Part shown: piece after piece, positions 7,901-16,745 of the stretch
Layout of the letters: the number at the start of each line of letters is the position of its first letter
Numbering within the stretch: position 1 is the stretch's first letter
NCBI GenBank assembly: GCA_014649575.1
Contig: BMTH01000019.1
Span: 1-64,000, forward strand
DNA: 64,000 nucleotides
Origin: Streptomyces griseoincarnatus
Lineage (GTDB): Bacteria; Actinomycetota; Actinomycetes; Streptomycetales; Streptomycetaceae
Reading direction: 5' to 3'
The notes under the pieces: model-generated
The model's input: only the letters and a program-made list of their open reading frames with translations
What the model was told of the DNA's origin: nothing
Database searches by the model: none
Made by a program: the position numbers and the translations under genes

Positions 7901-9301
7901 TCAGGCCTTGGCGAGTTCCTTCTCACTGCCCGGCTCGGACGCCTCGGCGCCGTCGCCCCGGCCGGCGCCGTGGTCGTGGCCGTGGTCGTCCAGCAGCGTG
8001 CTCTCGTCGAACGGGGCGCGTCCGGCCAGCACCTCGGCCACCCGCTCCTTGTCGATCTCCTTGGTCCAGGTGCCGATCAGCACCGTGGCGATCGCGTTGC
8101 CGGCGAAGTTGGTCAGCGCGCGGGCCTCGCTCATGAAGCGGTCGATGCCGACGATCAGGCCGATGCCGTCCACCAGGGCGGGCTTGTGCGACTGCAGACC
8201 GCCGGCCAGGGTCGCGAGGCCGGCGCCGGTGACACCGGCGGCGCCCTTCGAGGCGACCAGCAGGAACAGCAGCAGCGGGATCTGCTCGCCGACCGACATC
8301 GGCGTACCCATGGCGTCGGCGATGAACAGCGAGGCCATGGTCATGTAGATCATGGTGCCGTCGAGGTTGAAGGAGTAGCCGGTCGGGACGGTGATGCCGA
8401 CCACCGGCTTGCTGACGCCCAGGTGCTCCATCTTCGCGATGAGCCGCGGCAGCGCGGACTCGGAGGAGGAGGTGGACAGGATCAGCAGGAACTCACGGCC
8501 CAGGTACTTGAACAGGGTCCACACGTTCAGGCCGGCGACGATCTTCAGCATCGCGCCGAGCACCACGAAGATGAACAGCACACAGGTGACGTAGAAGCCG
8601 AGCATCAGCACGGCGAGGCTCTTGAGCGCGTCCAGGCCGGCCGAGCCGGTGACCGCGGCCATCGCGCCGAACGCGCCGACCGGGGCCGCCCACATGATCA
8701 TGGCGAGGACGCGGAAGACCAGCCGCTGGATGTGCTCGATGCCACGCAGGATCGGCTGCCCCGCGTTGCCCATGGCCTGCAGGGCGAAGCCGCTCAGCAG
8801 GGCGATCAGCAGGGTCTGCAGCACCTCGCCCTGGGTGAACGCGGACACGATGGTCGTCGGGATGATGCCGAGCAGGAACTCGGTGGTGTCCTTCGCCTCC
8901 GCGTCGACCTGTGCGTGGCCGGTCTCCTTGACCGCGTCGGTGATCGCGAGGCCGGTGCCCGGCTCCAGGATGTTGCCGACGACCAGGCCGATGGCGAGCG
9001 CCACCACCGACATGACCATGAAGTAGCCGAGGGCGATGCCGCCCACCGCGCCGACCTTGGCGGCCTTCCGCACGGACCCGATGCCCAGCACGATGGTGCA
9101 GAAGATGATCGGCGAGATCATCATCTTGATCAGGTTCACGAAGCCGGTTCCGATCGGCTTCAGCTCGACCGCGAAGTCCGGCGCGATCAGGCCGACGGCG
9201 ATGCCGAGGGCGACCGCGATGATCACCGCGATGTAGAGATAGTGCGTGCGGTCCCGCTTGGCCTCGGGTGCGGCTGGTGCCGTATCGGCGGTGCTGGTCA
9301 C
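7901..9301 (-). CDS. dctA: C4-dicarboxylate/cation symporter (DAACS family)
   Basis: 466-aa inner-membrane transporter. Many hydrophobic helices begin at YLYIAVIIAVALGIAVG. The family signatures are present: the serine-rich reentrant segment ILSTSSSESALPRLI, and NLDGTMIYM. DctA imports succinate, fumarate and malate with protons or sodium. GTG 9301 is preferred over an ATG 48 bp upstream because AAGGAGG precedes it at ideal spacing. The divergent sensor/regulator pair at 9457-11780 is of the CitAB/DcuSR type known to control such transporters. Confidence 0.9.
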   Translation of the reverse strand: MTSTADTAPAAPEAKRDRTHYLYIAVIIAVALGIAVGLIAPDFAVELKPIGTGFVNLIKMMISPIIFCTIVLGIGSVRKAAKVGAVGGIALGYFMVMSVVALAIGLVVGNILEPGTGLAITDAVKETGHAQVDAEAKDTTEFLLGIIPTTIVSAFTQGEVLQTLLIALLSGFALQAMGNAGQPILRGIEHIQRLVFRVLAMIMWAAPVGAFGAMAAVTGSAGLDALKSLAVLMLGFYVTCVLFIFVVLGAMLKIVAGLNVWTLFKYLGREFLLILSTSSSESALPRLIAKMEHLGVSKPVVGITVPTGYSFNLDGTMIYMTMASLFIADAMGTPMSVGEQIPLLLFLLVASKGAAGVTGAGLATLAGGLQSHKPALVDGIGLIVGIDRFMSEARALTNFAGNAIATVLIGTWTKEIDKERVAEVLAGRAPFDESTLLDDHGHDHGAGRGDGAEASEPGSEKELAKA

Positions 9302-9456
9302 GGCGGCCCTCCTTGACGTCGTCGTCGGCATCACCGGCGTGCGGCTCACGTCCGGGGGATGGTTCGGGGGAACGCGGTGACTATGTCGCGCCCTGTGAGT
9401 GCGGTCACCCTTCCGTTCATTTAGTTCACCGCGAGGGCGCGAGGCAGACTGGCTGG

Positions 9457-11100
9457 ATGCGCCTCCCCCTCCCCCGGCCCCGCAGTCTCGCGGGACAGCT
9501 CTTCGCCATGCAGGCCGTGCTGATCACGGTCGTCGTGGCGGGGTACGCGCTGGCCACCTATCTCAGCCACCGCAGCGAGGCCGAGGAGGCCGCGGGACGG
9601 CAGGCCGCCTCGGTGGCCCGCTCCGTCGCCGACTCGCCGTCGGTGCGGGAGGCGATCCGCTCGACCGACCCGTCGGCGCGGCTCCAGCCGTACGCGGTGG
9701 CGGTGGTGCGCGACACCGACGTGGACTTCGTCACGATCATGGATCCGCGGGGCATCCGCTGGACCCACCCCGACCCGGCCCAGATCGGCCTGCCCTTCCA
9801 GGGGCACACCGGCCCGGCGCTTCAGGGGCGCACCTTCACCGAGACCTACACCGGCACGCTCGGCCCGTCCGTGCGGGCCGTGACGCCGGTGCGGGACGGC
9901 GACCGGATCGTCGGCCTGGTCAGCGCGGGCATACGGGTCGAGGAGATCGGCCGGCGGGTGCAGGAGCAGCTCGCCGCGCTGCTGGCGGTCGCGGCGGGCG
10001 CGCTCGGGCTCGGCGCGATCGGCACGTACGTGATCAACGCGCGGCTGCGCCGGCACACGCACGGGATGAACGCGACCGAGCTGAGCCACATGCACGACTA
10101 CCATCAGGCCGCGCTGCACGCCGTGCGCGAGGGACTGCTGATGCTGGACGGGCAGTTCCGGGTGGCGCTGATCAACGACGGCGGCCGGGAGCTGCTCGGG
10201 GTGGACCAGGAGGAGGACGTGGTGGGCCGGTCGGTCGCGGAGCTGGGTCTGCCGGCCCCGCTGACGGGTGCGCTGCTCGCCTCCGAACCCCGGGTCGACG
10301 AGGTGCACCTCACGGCCGACCGGGTGCTGGTGGTGAACACCTCACCGGTCACCGGCGGCCAGCGGCGCGGCTCGGTGGTGACCCTGCGGGACGTCACCGA
10401 GCTGCAGTCGCTGATGGGCGAGCTGGACTCGGAGCGGGGCTTCACGCAGGCGCTGCGCTCCCAGGCGCACGAGGCGGCCAACCGGCTGCACACCGTGGTG
10501 TCGCTGATCGAGCTGGGCCGGGCCGAGGAGGCCGTGGAGTTCGCCACCGCCGAGCTGGAGCTGGCGCAGGCCCTCACCGACCAGGTGATGGCGGCGGTGA
10601 GCGAGCCGGTCCTTGCGGCACTGCTGCTGGGCAAGACCGCGCAGGCCAACGAGCGGGGCGTGGAGCTGGTGGTGTCGCCGGACAGCCGCCTGGACGACGG
10701 TCTGCTCCCGGGGGCGCTGCCCTCCCGCGACCTGGTGACCATCCTCGGCAACCTGATCGACAACGCGGTGGACGCGGCGCAGGGCGGGGTCCGGCCGCGG
10801 GTGACGGTGACGGCGCTGACCGAGGAGGACGGCTCGGAGCTGGTCCTGCGGGTCGGCGACACCGGGCCGGGCGTCGACCCGGACCGCGCCGAGGAGCTGT
10901 TCCGGCTCGGCTACACGACCAAGCCGTCCGGCCCCGGCGGCCGAGGCCTGGGCCTCGCCCTGGTCCGGCAGGCGGCGTCCCGGCACGGCGGCACCCTCGC
11001 GGTGACCTCCGGCGAGGACGGCGGCGCCGTGTTCGACGTGCGGATCCCGCTGCGGGAGACGGCCGGTGCGGTCGTGAACGGCGCGGGCGGTGCCGTGTGA
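9457..11100 (+). CDS. CitA/DcuS-type sensor histidine kinase
   Basis: 547 aa. An N-terminal membrane helix (~12-32), a periplasmic PAS-like sensor domain (~35-165; DVDFVTIMDPRGIRWTHPDP) and a second helix (~170-195) are followed by a cytoplasmic PAS and the kinase. The phosphoacceptor histidine is in SQAHEAANRLHTVVSL. The ATPase has NLIDNAVDAA, GDTGPGV and GGRGLGLALV. ATG 9457 lies 6 nt after a CAGACT -10-like hexamer, so the message may be leaderless. Divergence from dctA suggests it senses extracellular C4-dicarboxylate or citrate. The stop overlaps the response regulator start by 4 nt. Confidence 0.88.
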   Translation: MRLPLPRPRSLAGQLFAMQAVLITVVVAGYALATYLSHRSEAEEAAGRQAASVARSVADSPSVREAIRSTDPSARLQPYAVAVVRDTDVDFVTIMDPRGIRWTHPDPAQIGLPFQGHTGPALQGRTFTETYTGTLGPSVRAVTPVRDGDRIVGLVSAGIRVEEIGRRVQEQLAALLAVAAGALGLGAIGTYVINARLRRHTHGMNATELSHMHDYHQAALHAVREGLLMLDGQFRVALINDGGRELLGVDQEEDVVGRSVAELGLPAPLTGALLASEPRVDEVHLTADRVLVVNTSPVTGGQRRGSVVTLRDVTELQSLMGELDSERGFTQALRSQAHEAANRLHTVVSLIELGRAEEAVEFATAELELAQALTDQVMAAVSEPVLAALLLGKTAQANERGVELVVSPDSRLDDGLLPGALPSRDLVTILGNLIDNAVDAAQGGVRPRVTVTALTEEDGSELVLRVGDTGPGVDPDRAEELFRLGYTTKPSGPGGRGLGLALVRQAASRHGGTLAVTSGEDGGAVFDVRIPLRETAGAVVNGAGGAV

Positions 11101-11780
11101 CCGGGCAGCCGATCAGGGTGCTGGTCGTCGAGGACGACCCGGTGGCCGCCGACGCGCACGTGATGTACGTGGGGCGGGTGCCCGGATTCGTCGCCGTCGG
11201 CAAGGCGCACACCGGGGCGGAGGCCCGCCGGGCGCTCGACCGCACCCGCGTCGACCTGCTGCTTCTCGACCTGCACCTGCCGGACGTGCACGGGCTGCAG
11301 CTGGCCCGCACGCTACGGGCGGCCGGCCATCACGCCGACGTGATCGCGGTGACCTCCGCGCGGGACCTCGCGGTGGTGCGGGAGGGGGTGTCGCTCGGCG
11401 TCGTGCAGTACGTGCTGAAGCCGTTCACCTTCGCGACGCTCCGCGACAGGCTGGTCCGGTACGCCGAGTTCCGCGCCTCGGCCGGAGAGGCGAGCGGCCA
11501 GGACGAGGTCGACCGCGCGCTGGCGACCCTGCGCGCCCCCGGCCCGGCCGCCCTCCCGAAGGGCCTCAGCGGCCCCACCCTGGAACGCGTCTCCACGGCC
11601 CTGCGCGACGCCCCCGACGGCCTCACCGCCACGGGCGTCGCGGAGGCGGTCGGCATCTCCCGCATCACGGCCCGCCGCTACCTGGAACACCTGGTCGACG
11701 CCGGCTGCGCGGCCCGCCGGCCCCAGTACGGGACGGTGGGGCGGCCGGAGCTGCAGTACCGGTGGGTGCCGGGCCACTGA
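11097..11780 (+). CDS. CitB/DcuR-type response regulator
   Basis: 227 aa. The N-terminal receiver domain has the acidic pair in VVEDDP, the phosphoacceptor Asp in LLLLDLHLPD and the conserved Lys in YVLKPFTF. The C-terminal DNA-binding region (~165-215; TATGVAEAVGISRITARRYL) is the winged helix usual for CitB/DcuR proteins. GTG 11097 overlaps the kinase stop (GTGA). It is the cognate partner of the upstream sensor and probably activates the divergent dctA. Confidence 0.88.
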   Translation: MTGQPIRVLVVEDDPVAADAHVMYVGRVPGFVAVGKAHTGAEARRALDRTRVDLLLLDLHLPDVHGLQLARTLRAAGHHADVIAVTSARDLAVVREGVSLGVVQYVLKPFTFATLRDRLVRYAEFRASAGEASGQDEVDRALATLRAPGPAALPKGLSGPTLERVSTALRDAPDGLTATGVAEAVGISRITARRYLEHLVDAGCAARRPQYGTVGRPELQYRWVPGH

Positions 11781-11838
11781 CGCGGGCCGTCACACCGCCC
11801 GCGCGCACCGCGCGACCCGCGAGGCGAGCCCGGCCACG

Positions 11839-12093
11839 GTGAGCGCCTCCGGCACGGACAGCGCGACCATCGGCCCCCCGAACTTCTTCGTCCCGTTCAT
11901 GCTGCTGCTCAGCCCGGACCTGATGCCGGCGTCGGTGAGCGTCAACGACTTCTTCGGCAACCGCGTGATGGTGGCGTACGGCCGGCTCGCCGCGTTCTCC
12001 ATCGTCTGCTCGACGCCGGTGATCCTGCTGTACGTGCTGATCTCCCGACGGCTGGGGGCGGGGTTCGCGCCGGGTGGTGCGGTGAAGGGGTGA
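11839..12093 (+). pseudogene. Relic of a carbohydrate ABC transporter permease C terminus
   Basis: The frame ending at 12093 encodes NFFVPFMLLLSPDLMPASV, FFGNRVMVAYGRLAAFSIV and a final segment ending GGAVKG. This resembles the last transmembrane part of MalG-type sugar permeases, which commonly end in AGAVKG. The first ~200 residues and the partner permease and binding-protein genes are missing. The homology begins abruptly near 11880, with unrelated sequence before it. I read this as a decayed fragment. The assignment rests on pattern recognition of the C-terminal segment. Confidence 0.6.
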
Positions 12094-12390
12094 CCGGCGG
12101 ATTCGCGCCGCGCGCGGGGACGCGGGCGGAGGGGCGCACGGGGCGCGGGGTTCGCACGGGGGTGCGAGGGGCGGGCGTCCGTTCCGTCCGGCTCGTGCGC
12201 GGGCCGAGGGCGTGCGGAGACGCATATGCCCACTGAGCTTGCCGTTTCGCCCTACGGAGCACCTCGCTCCGCGACCGGCCCGGCCCTCCCGCCGAAACAC
12301 GACCGGCCGGTAGCCGTACCTTCCTACGATCCGTGTTCCTGGCCGAACAGACCGTAGTCACCTCCGGCTCGCGAGCCTAGCTTGTGGGCC

Positions 12391-13101
12391 GTGCGCCGAC
12401 CTCCCCCTCGCAGCGACCGCCATCCGCCCCCGCCGTTCAACGCCCCCGCCGCCCGGCGGCTGCGCGCCGCGCTGGGGCTGGGCCCGGACCATGTGGCCCA
12501 CGCCCTGCGCGCCTCCTACGACCTGCCGTACGTCACGCCGGCCCTCGTCGCCGCGTGGGAGCACGGCAGCGCCTCGCCGTCCCACCCCGAACTCACCGCT
12601 CTCGCGGGCGTGCTGTGGTGTTCCCCGGGCGAACTCATAGGCCGGCCGCGCACCTTGCGGGAGCACAGGATGGCCCGCGGCCTGGCCCCGGAGGACGTCG
12701 CCCACACCGTGGGGCACGAACTCCAGGTCTATCTTCGGATGGAGGAGACGGGCCGGTGGCGCGGCACCGAGCGCCAGACGGCCGCCCTGACCCGGGTGCT
12801 GGGTCTGTCCCTGGCCGACGTCCTCACCGTCACCGGCCGTGAGGAGCGCCTCGCGGAGCTGCTGCGCGACGCGGTGACCACGCGCTGGCAGGCGTACGTC
12901 CGGCCGGTGTCGAAGATCGCCCCGCTGGAGCGGCGTGTCCTGGAGGAGGTGCTGCACCGGCTGCACCGGGACTACCAGGGCCACATGGCCGCCACGCTCA
13001 GCTGGGGCGGCGGTCCCGCCGACGCGTCCGACCCGGGCCGGGACTTCCTGACCCACGTCGTCGACCACTTCTGGACGGCGGTCTCGGCGGAAGGCGGCTG
13101 A
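12391..13101 (+). CDS. Helix-turn-helix (XRE-like) regulatory protein
   Basis: 236 aa from GTG 12391. A TTG 9 bp upstream is possible. A first HTH-like segment covers ~20-70 (ARRLRAALGLGPDHVAHALR, then TPALVAAWEHG) and a second ~95-140 (LREHRMARGLAPEDVAHTVG). The tandem arrangement is typical of actinobacterial XRE-type proteins. The C-terminal ~100 residues are helical and unassigned. A TACGAT hexamer at 12325-12330 is a possible -10. The 297 bp between the permease relic and this gene show no other feature. The target is unknown. Confidence 0.7.
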   Translation: MRRPPPRSDRHPPPPFNAPAARRLRAALGLGPDHVAHALRASYDLPYVTPALVAAWEHGSASPSHPELTALAGVLWCSPGELIGRPRTLREHRMARGLAPEDVAHTVGHELQVYLRMEETGRWRGTERQTAALTRVLGLSLADVLTVTGREERLAELLRDAVTTRWQAYVRPVSKIAPLERRVLEEVLHRLHRDYQGHMAATLSWGGGPADASDPGRDFLTHVVDHFWTAVSAEGG

Positions 13102-13408
13102 CCTTCACCGGCCCGGGCTCCCGCGAGAAGCGCCTTCCACGGACCGTCCCGTGGGAGGGACCACACGGTCGCGCGGAGGCGCGCCGCTGGACGCGCCGAC
13201 ACCGTCGGCCCCCTCGGCGGGTCCTGCGCCTGCGCGCCCGGTCGCTCGCAGCGACTGATCACTTGTGGACGGCAAAGGACCGTCCCGCACGGGACTGCCG
13301 CTTTCCCGGCCCGCCGTCCCGCGGGGCGCGTTCCGAAGGCTCCGGGCCCCGGTCGCCCGACCGGCCCGCGGCCGGGTCGCACTCGCCCCGCGGGACGAGG
13401 AGACCGGT
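13102..13408. other. Non-coding gap between convergent HTH gene and pfkA
   Basis: 307 bp of very GC-rich sequence with no credible gene. It contains a few short inverted repeats, such as GTCGCT/AGCGAC around 13241-13255, and GC-rich stem candidates near 13340-13385 that could end the two converging transcripts. None is long enough to call as a terminator. Confidence 0.5.
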
Positions 13409-14434
13409 CTAGAAGACCGACTCCGCCTCGTCCATGCGGTCCTTCGGGACCGTCTTCAGTTCCGTGACCGCCTCCGCCAGCGGCACCATCACGATGTCCG
13501 TGCCGCGCAGGGCGGTCATCCTGCCGAAGTCGCCCCGGTGGGCGGCCTCCACCGCGTGCCAGCCGAAGCGGGTGGCGAGGACGCGGTCGTACGCGGTCGG
13601 CACGCCGCCGCGCTGGACGTGGCCGAGAATGACCGGCTTGGCCTCCTTGCCGAGGCGCCGCTCCAGCTCGTACGCCAGGGCCGTGCCGATGCCCTGGAAG
13701 CGCTCGTGGCCGAACTTGTCGATCTCGCCCTTGCCGTAGTCCATGGTGCCCTCGGCCGGGTGGGCGCCCTCGGCGACGCAGATCACCGCGAACTTCTTGC
13801 CCCGGTCGAAGCGCTCCTCGACCATCTTGACCAGCTGGGCCGGGTCGAAGGGGCGCTCGGGCAGGCAGATGCCGTGGGCGCCGGCCGCCATGCCGGACTC
13901 CAGGGCGATCCAGCCCGCGTGCCGGCCCATGACCTCGACGACCATCACCCGCTGGTGCGACTCGGCGGTGGTCTTCAGGCGGTCCATCGCCTCGGTGGCG
14001 ACGCCGACGGCCGTGTCGAAGCCGAAGGTGCGGTCCGTGGAGGAGATGTCGTTGTCGATCGTCTTGGGGACGCCGACCACCGGCAGACCGGCGTCGGACA
14101 GCATGCGGGCCGCTGTCAGCGTGCCCTCGCCGCCGATCGGGATGAGCGCGTCGATGCCGAACTCATGGATCATGTCCGAGGCGTTCTCGCAGGCCTCGCG
14201 CAGCCGGTCGCGCTCCAGCCGGGAGGAACCCAGTATGGTCCCGCCGCGCGCCAGGATGCCGCTGACCGCGTTGAGGTCCAGCGTCCGGTAGCGGCCGTCC
14301 AGCAGGCCGGAGTAGCCGTCCTCGAAGCCGATGACCTCGTCGCCGTAGTTGTCCACCGCCCGGTGCACGACCGACCGGATCACTGCGTTCAGTCCAGGGC
14401 AGTCGCCGCCTGCGGTGAGGACTCCTATACGCAT
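13409..14434 (-). CDS. pfkA: ATP-dependent 6-phosphofructokinase
   Basis: 341 aa; converts fructose-6-phosphate to fructose-1,6-bisphosphate in glycolysis. The N-terminal MRIGVLTAGGDCPGLNAVIR carries the phosphate-binding loop. The nucleotide motif IGGEGTL has Gly at 104, as in ATP-using enzymes (PPi-dependent enzymes usually have Asp). PKTIDND has Lys at 124, more common among PPi-type sequences. This G104/K124 mix is known for Streptomyces and related group III ATP enzymes. Substrate residues are seen in EVMGRHAGWIAL and GHVQRGG. It is divergent from pta, with a 214-bp shared upstream region. Confidence 0.93.
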   Translation of the reverse strand: MRIGVLTAGGDCPGLNAVIRSVVHRAVDNYGDEVIGFEDGYSGLLDGRYRTLDLNAVSGILARGGTILGSSRLERDRLREACENASDMIHEFGIDALIPIGGEGTLTAARMLSDAGLPVVGVPKTIDNDISSTDRTFGFDTAVGVATEAMDRLKTTAESHQRVMVVEVMGRHAGWIALESGMAAGAHGICLPERPFDPAQLVKMVEERFDRGKKFAVICVAEGAHPAEGTMDYGKGEIDKFGHERFQGIGTALAYELERRLGKEAKPVILGHVQRGGVPTAYDRVLATRFGWHAVEAAHRGDFGRMTALRGTDIVMVPLAEAVTELKTVPKDRMDEAESVF

Positions 14435-14648
14435 CGTGCTGTGTCTCCTGGTCGCTGTCGATACCGGTGAGCCACTGCCGATTGTTTCATGTCCCCCGGA
14501 GCACCGCCGACGCCCCGATGCGCGGGCGTCCTAGCCAGCGCCGCAGGTATTGTCAAGAGGGATCCGCTCACCTGTGTGGGCGGTTTCGAGGCCCCGCCGT
14601 CGCCCTCGCGGCCCCCGACGAAGCCCCTCGACGAAACGGAGAGCGCGC

Positions 14649-16745
14649 GTGACCCGCAGCGTGTACGTGACCGGAATCGACCGCGGCGACGGCCGCCAGG
14701 TCGTCGAGCTCGGGGTCATGGAGCTGCTGACCCGGCAGGTCGACCGGGTGGGCGTGTTCCGCCCCCTGGTGCACGACGGGCCCGACCGCCTCTTCGAACT
14801 GCTGCGCGCCCGCTACCGGCTCTCCCAGGACCCCGGGACCGTCTACGGCATGGACTACGCCGAGGCCTCCGCGCTCCAGGCCGAGCGCGGCACGGACGAG
14901 CTGGTGTCCACCCTGGTCGACCGGTTCCACCTGGTGGCCCGTGACTACGACGTGGTGCTGGTGCTGGGCACCGACTACGCGGACACGCAGTTCCCGGACG
15001 AGCTGTCCCTGAACGCCCGCCTCGCCAACGAGTTCGGCGCCTCGGTCATCCCCGTCGTCGGCGGAGGCCGGCAGACCGCCGAGTCCGTGCGCGCGGAGAC
15101 CCGCAACGCCTACCGCGCCTACGACACGCTCGGCTGCGACGTACTGGCGGTGGTGGTCAACCGGGTCGCGCGCGAGGACCGGGACGAGATCGCCGAGCGG
15201 CTCGCCACCCGGCTGCCCGTGCCCTGTTACGTGCTGCCCGACGAGCCCGCGCTGTCCGCGCCCACGGTGTCCCAGATCGCCCACACCCTGAGGGCGAAGG
15301 TGGTGCTCGGCGACGACTCCGGGCTCGCCCGCGACGCCCTGGACTTCGTCTTCGGCGGTGCGATGCTCCCCAACTTCCTCGCCGCGCTGACCCCTGGCTG
15401 CCTGGTGGTGACCCCGGGCGACCGGGCCGACCTGGTGGTGGGCGCGCTGGCCGCGCACAGCGCCGGCACCCCGCCGATAGCCGGGGTGCTGCTGACCCTG
15501 GACGAGGTGCCCGGCGAGCGCATCCTCACCCTCGCCGACCGGCTGGCGCCGGGTACGCCGGTGCTCTCGGTGCCGAGCAACAGCTTCCCCACCGCCGAGC
15601 AGCTGTTCTCCCTGGAGGGCAAGCTGAACGCGGGCACCCCGCGCAAGGCGGAGCGGGCGCTCGGCCTGTTCGAGCGGTACACCGACACCGCCGAGCTCAC
15701 CCGCGAGGTGTCCGCGCCCAGCAGCGACCGCGTCACCCCGATGATGTTCGAGCACAAGCTGCTGGAGCAGGCCCGCTCCGACCTGCGCCGGGTGGTGCTC
15801 CCGGAGGGCACCGAGGAGCGGGTGCTGCACGCGGCGGAGGTGCTGCTGCGCCGGGGCGTGTGCGAGCTGACGCTGCTCGGCGACGTCGACCAGATCCGCA
15901 AGAAGGCCGCCGACCTGGGCGTCGACCTGGGCGACACCCAGCTGATCGACCCGGCCACGTCGGAGCTGCGCGACGCCTTCGCGGAGAAGTACGCGGCGCT
16001 GCGCGCCCACCGGGGCGTCACCGTGGAGCTGGCCTACGACGTGGTGTCCGACGTGAACTACTTCGGCACGCTGATGGTCGAGGAGGGCCTCGCCGACGGC
16101 ATGGTGTCCGGCTCGGTGCACTCCACGGCGGCGACCATCCGTCCGGCCTTCGAGATCATCAAGACCCGCCCCGACGCGGACATCGTCTCCTCGGTGTTCT
16201 TCATGTGCCTGGCCGACAAGGTGCTGGTGTACGGCGACTGCGCCGTCAACCCGGACCCGGACGCCGAGCAGCTCGCCGACATCGCGGTGCAGTCGGCGGT
16301 CACGGCGGCGCGGTTCGGGGTGGAGCCGCGGATCGCGATGCTGTCGTACTCGACGGGCACGTCCGGATCCGGCGCCGACGTGGACAAGGTGCGCCGGGCG
16401 ACCGAGCTGGTCCGCGAGCGCCGGCCCGACCTGAGCATCGAGGGGCCGATCCAGTACGACGCCGCCGTGGAGCCGTCGGTGGCGGCGACCAAGCTGCCGG
16501 ACTCGGAGGTGGCGGGGCAGGCGACCGTGCTGATCTTCCCCGACCTGAACACCGGCAACAACACCTACAAGGCCGTGCAGCGCTCGGCCGGCGCGATCGC
16601 CGTCGGCCCGGTCCTCCAGGGCCTGCGCAAGCCGGTCAACGACCTGTCCCGGGGCGCCCTGGTGCAGGACATCGTCAACACCGTCGCGATCACCGCCATC
16701 CAGGCGCAGTCCCCGGCCCCGAGCGAGAAGGCAGCCGCCCAGTGA
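14649..16745 (+). CDS. pta: Phosphate acetyltransferase, long form
   Basis: 698 aa; converts acetyl-CoA and phosphate to acetyl phosphate. It has the three-part long-form architecture: an N-terminal P-loop-derived BioD-like domain (~1-200), a DRTGG domain (~215-325) and the C-terminal PTA/PTB catalytic domain (~375-690; VVLPEGTEERVLHAAEV, VSGSVHSTAATIRPA, ALVQDIVNTVAITAIQAQ). GTG 14649 is chosen because GGAG precedes it and it matches the usual N terminus (TRSVYVTGIDRGDGRQ). The stop overlaps the ackA start by 4 nt, so translation is probably coupled. Confidence 0.93.
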   Translation: MTRSVYVTGIDRGDGRQVVELGVMELLTRQVDRVGVFRPLVHDGPDRLFELLRARYRLSQDPGTVYGMDYAEASALQAERGTDELVSTLVDRFHLVARDYDVVLVLGTDYADTQFPDELSLNARLANEFGASVIPVVGGGRQTAESVRAETRNAYRAYDTLGCDVLAVVVNRVAREDRDEIAERLATRLPVPCYVLPDEPALSAPTVSQIAHTLRAKVVLGDDSGLARDALDFVFGGAMLPNFLAALTPGCLVVTPGDRADLVVGALAAHSAGTPPIAGVLLTLDEVPGERILTLADRLAPGTPVLSVPSNSFPTAEQLFSLEGKLNAGTPRKAERALGLFERYTDTAELTREVSAPSSDRVTPMMFEHKLLEQARSDLRRVVLPEGTEERVLHAAEVLLRRGVCELTLLGDVDQIRKKAADLGVDLGDTQLIDPATSELRDAFAEKYAALRAHRGVTVELAYDVVSDVNYFGTLMVEEGLADGMVSGSVHSTAATIRPAFEIIKTRPDADIVSSVFFMCLADKVLVYGDCAVNPDPDAEQLADIAVQSAVTAARFGVEPRIAMLSYSTGTSGSGADVDKVRRATELVRERRPDLSIEGPIQYDAAVEPSVAATKLPDSEVAGQATVLIFPDLNTGNNTYKAVQRSAGAIAVGPVLQGLRKPVNDLSRGALVQDIVNTVAITAIQAQSPAPSEKAAAQ

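Noticed and set aside
9373..9433. CGCGGTGA/TCACCGCG arms in the dctA-kinase gap as an operator
   Set aside because: 8-bp arms 45 bp apart in GC-rich DNA are weak evidence. Not called as a site.
13409..14434. PfkA as a PPi-dependent enzyme because of K124
   Set aside because: G104 is the ATP-type residue, and the G104/K124 pair is known in ATP-using actinobacterial enzymes.
14568..16121. Antisense frame of about 517 codons over pta
   Set aside because: His/Gly/Gln-biased shadow with no start-site support. Pta has all three expected domains.
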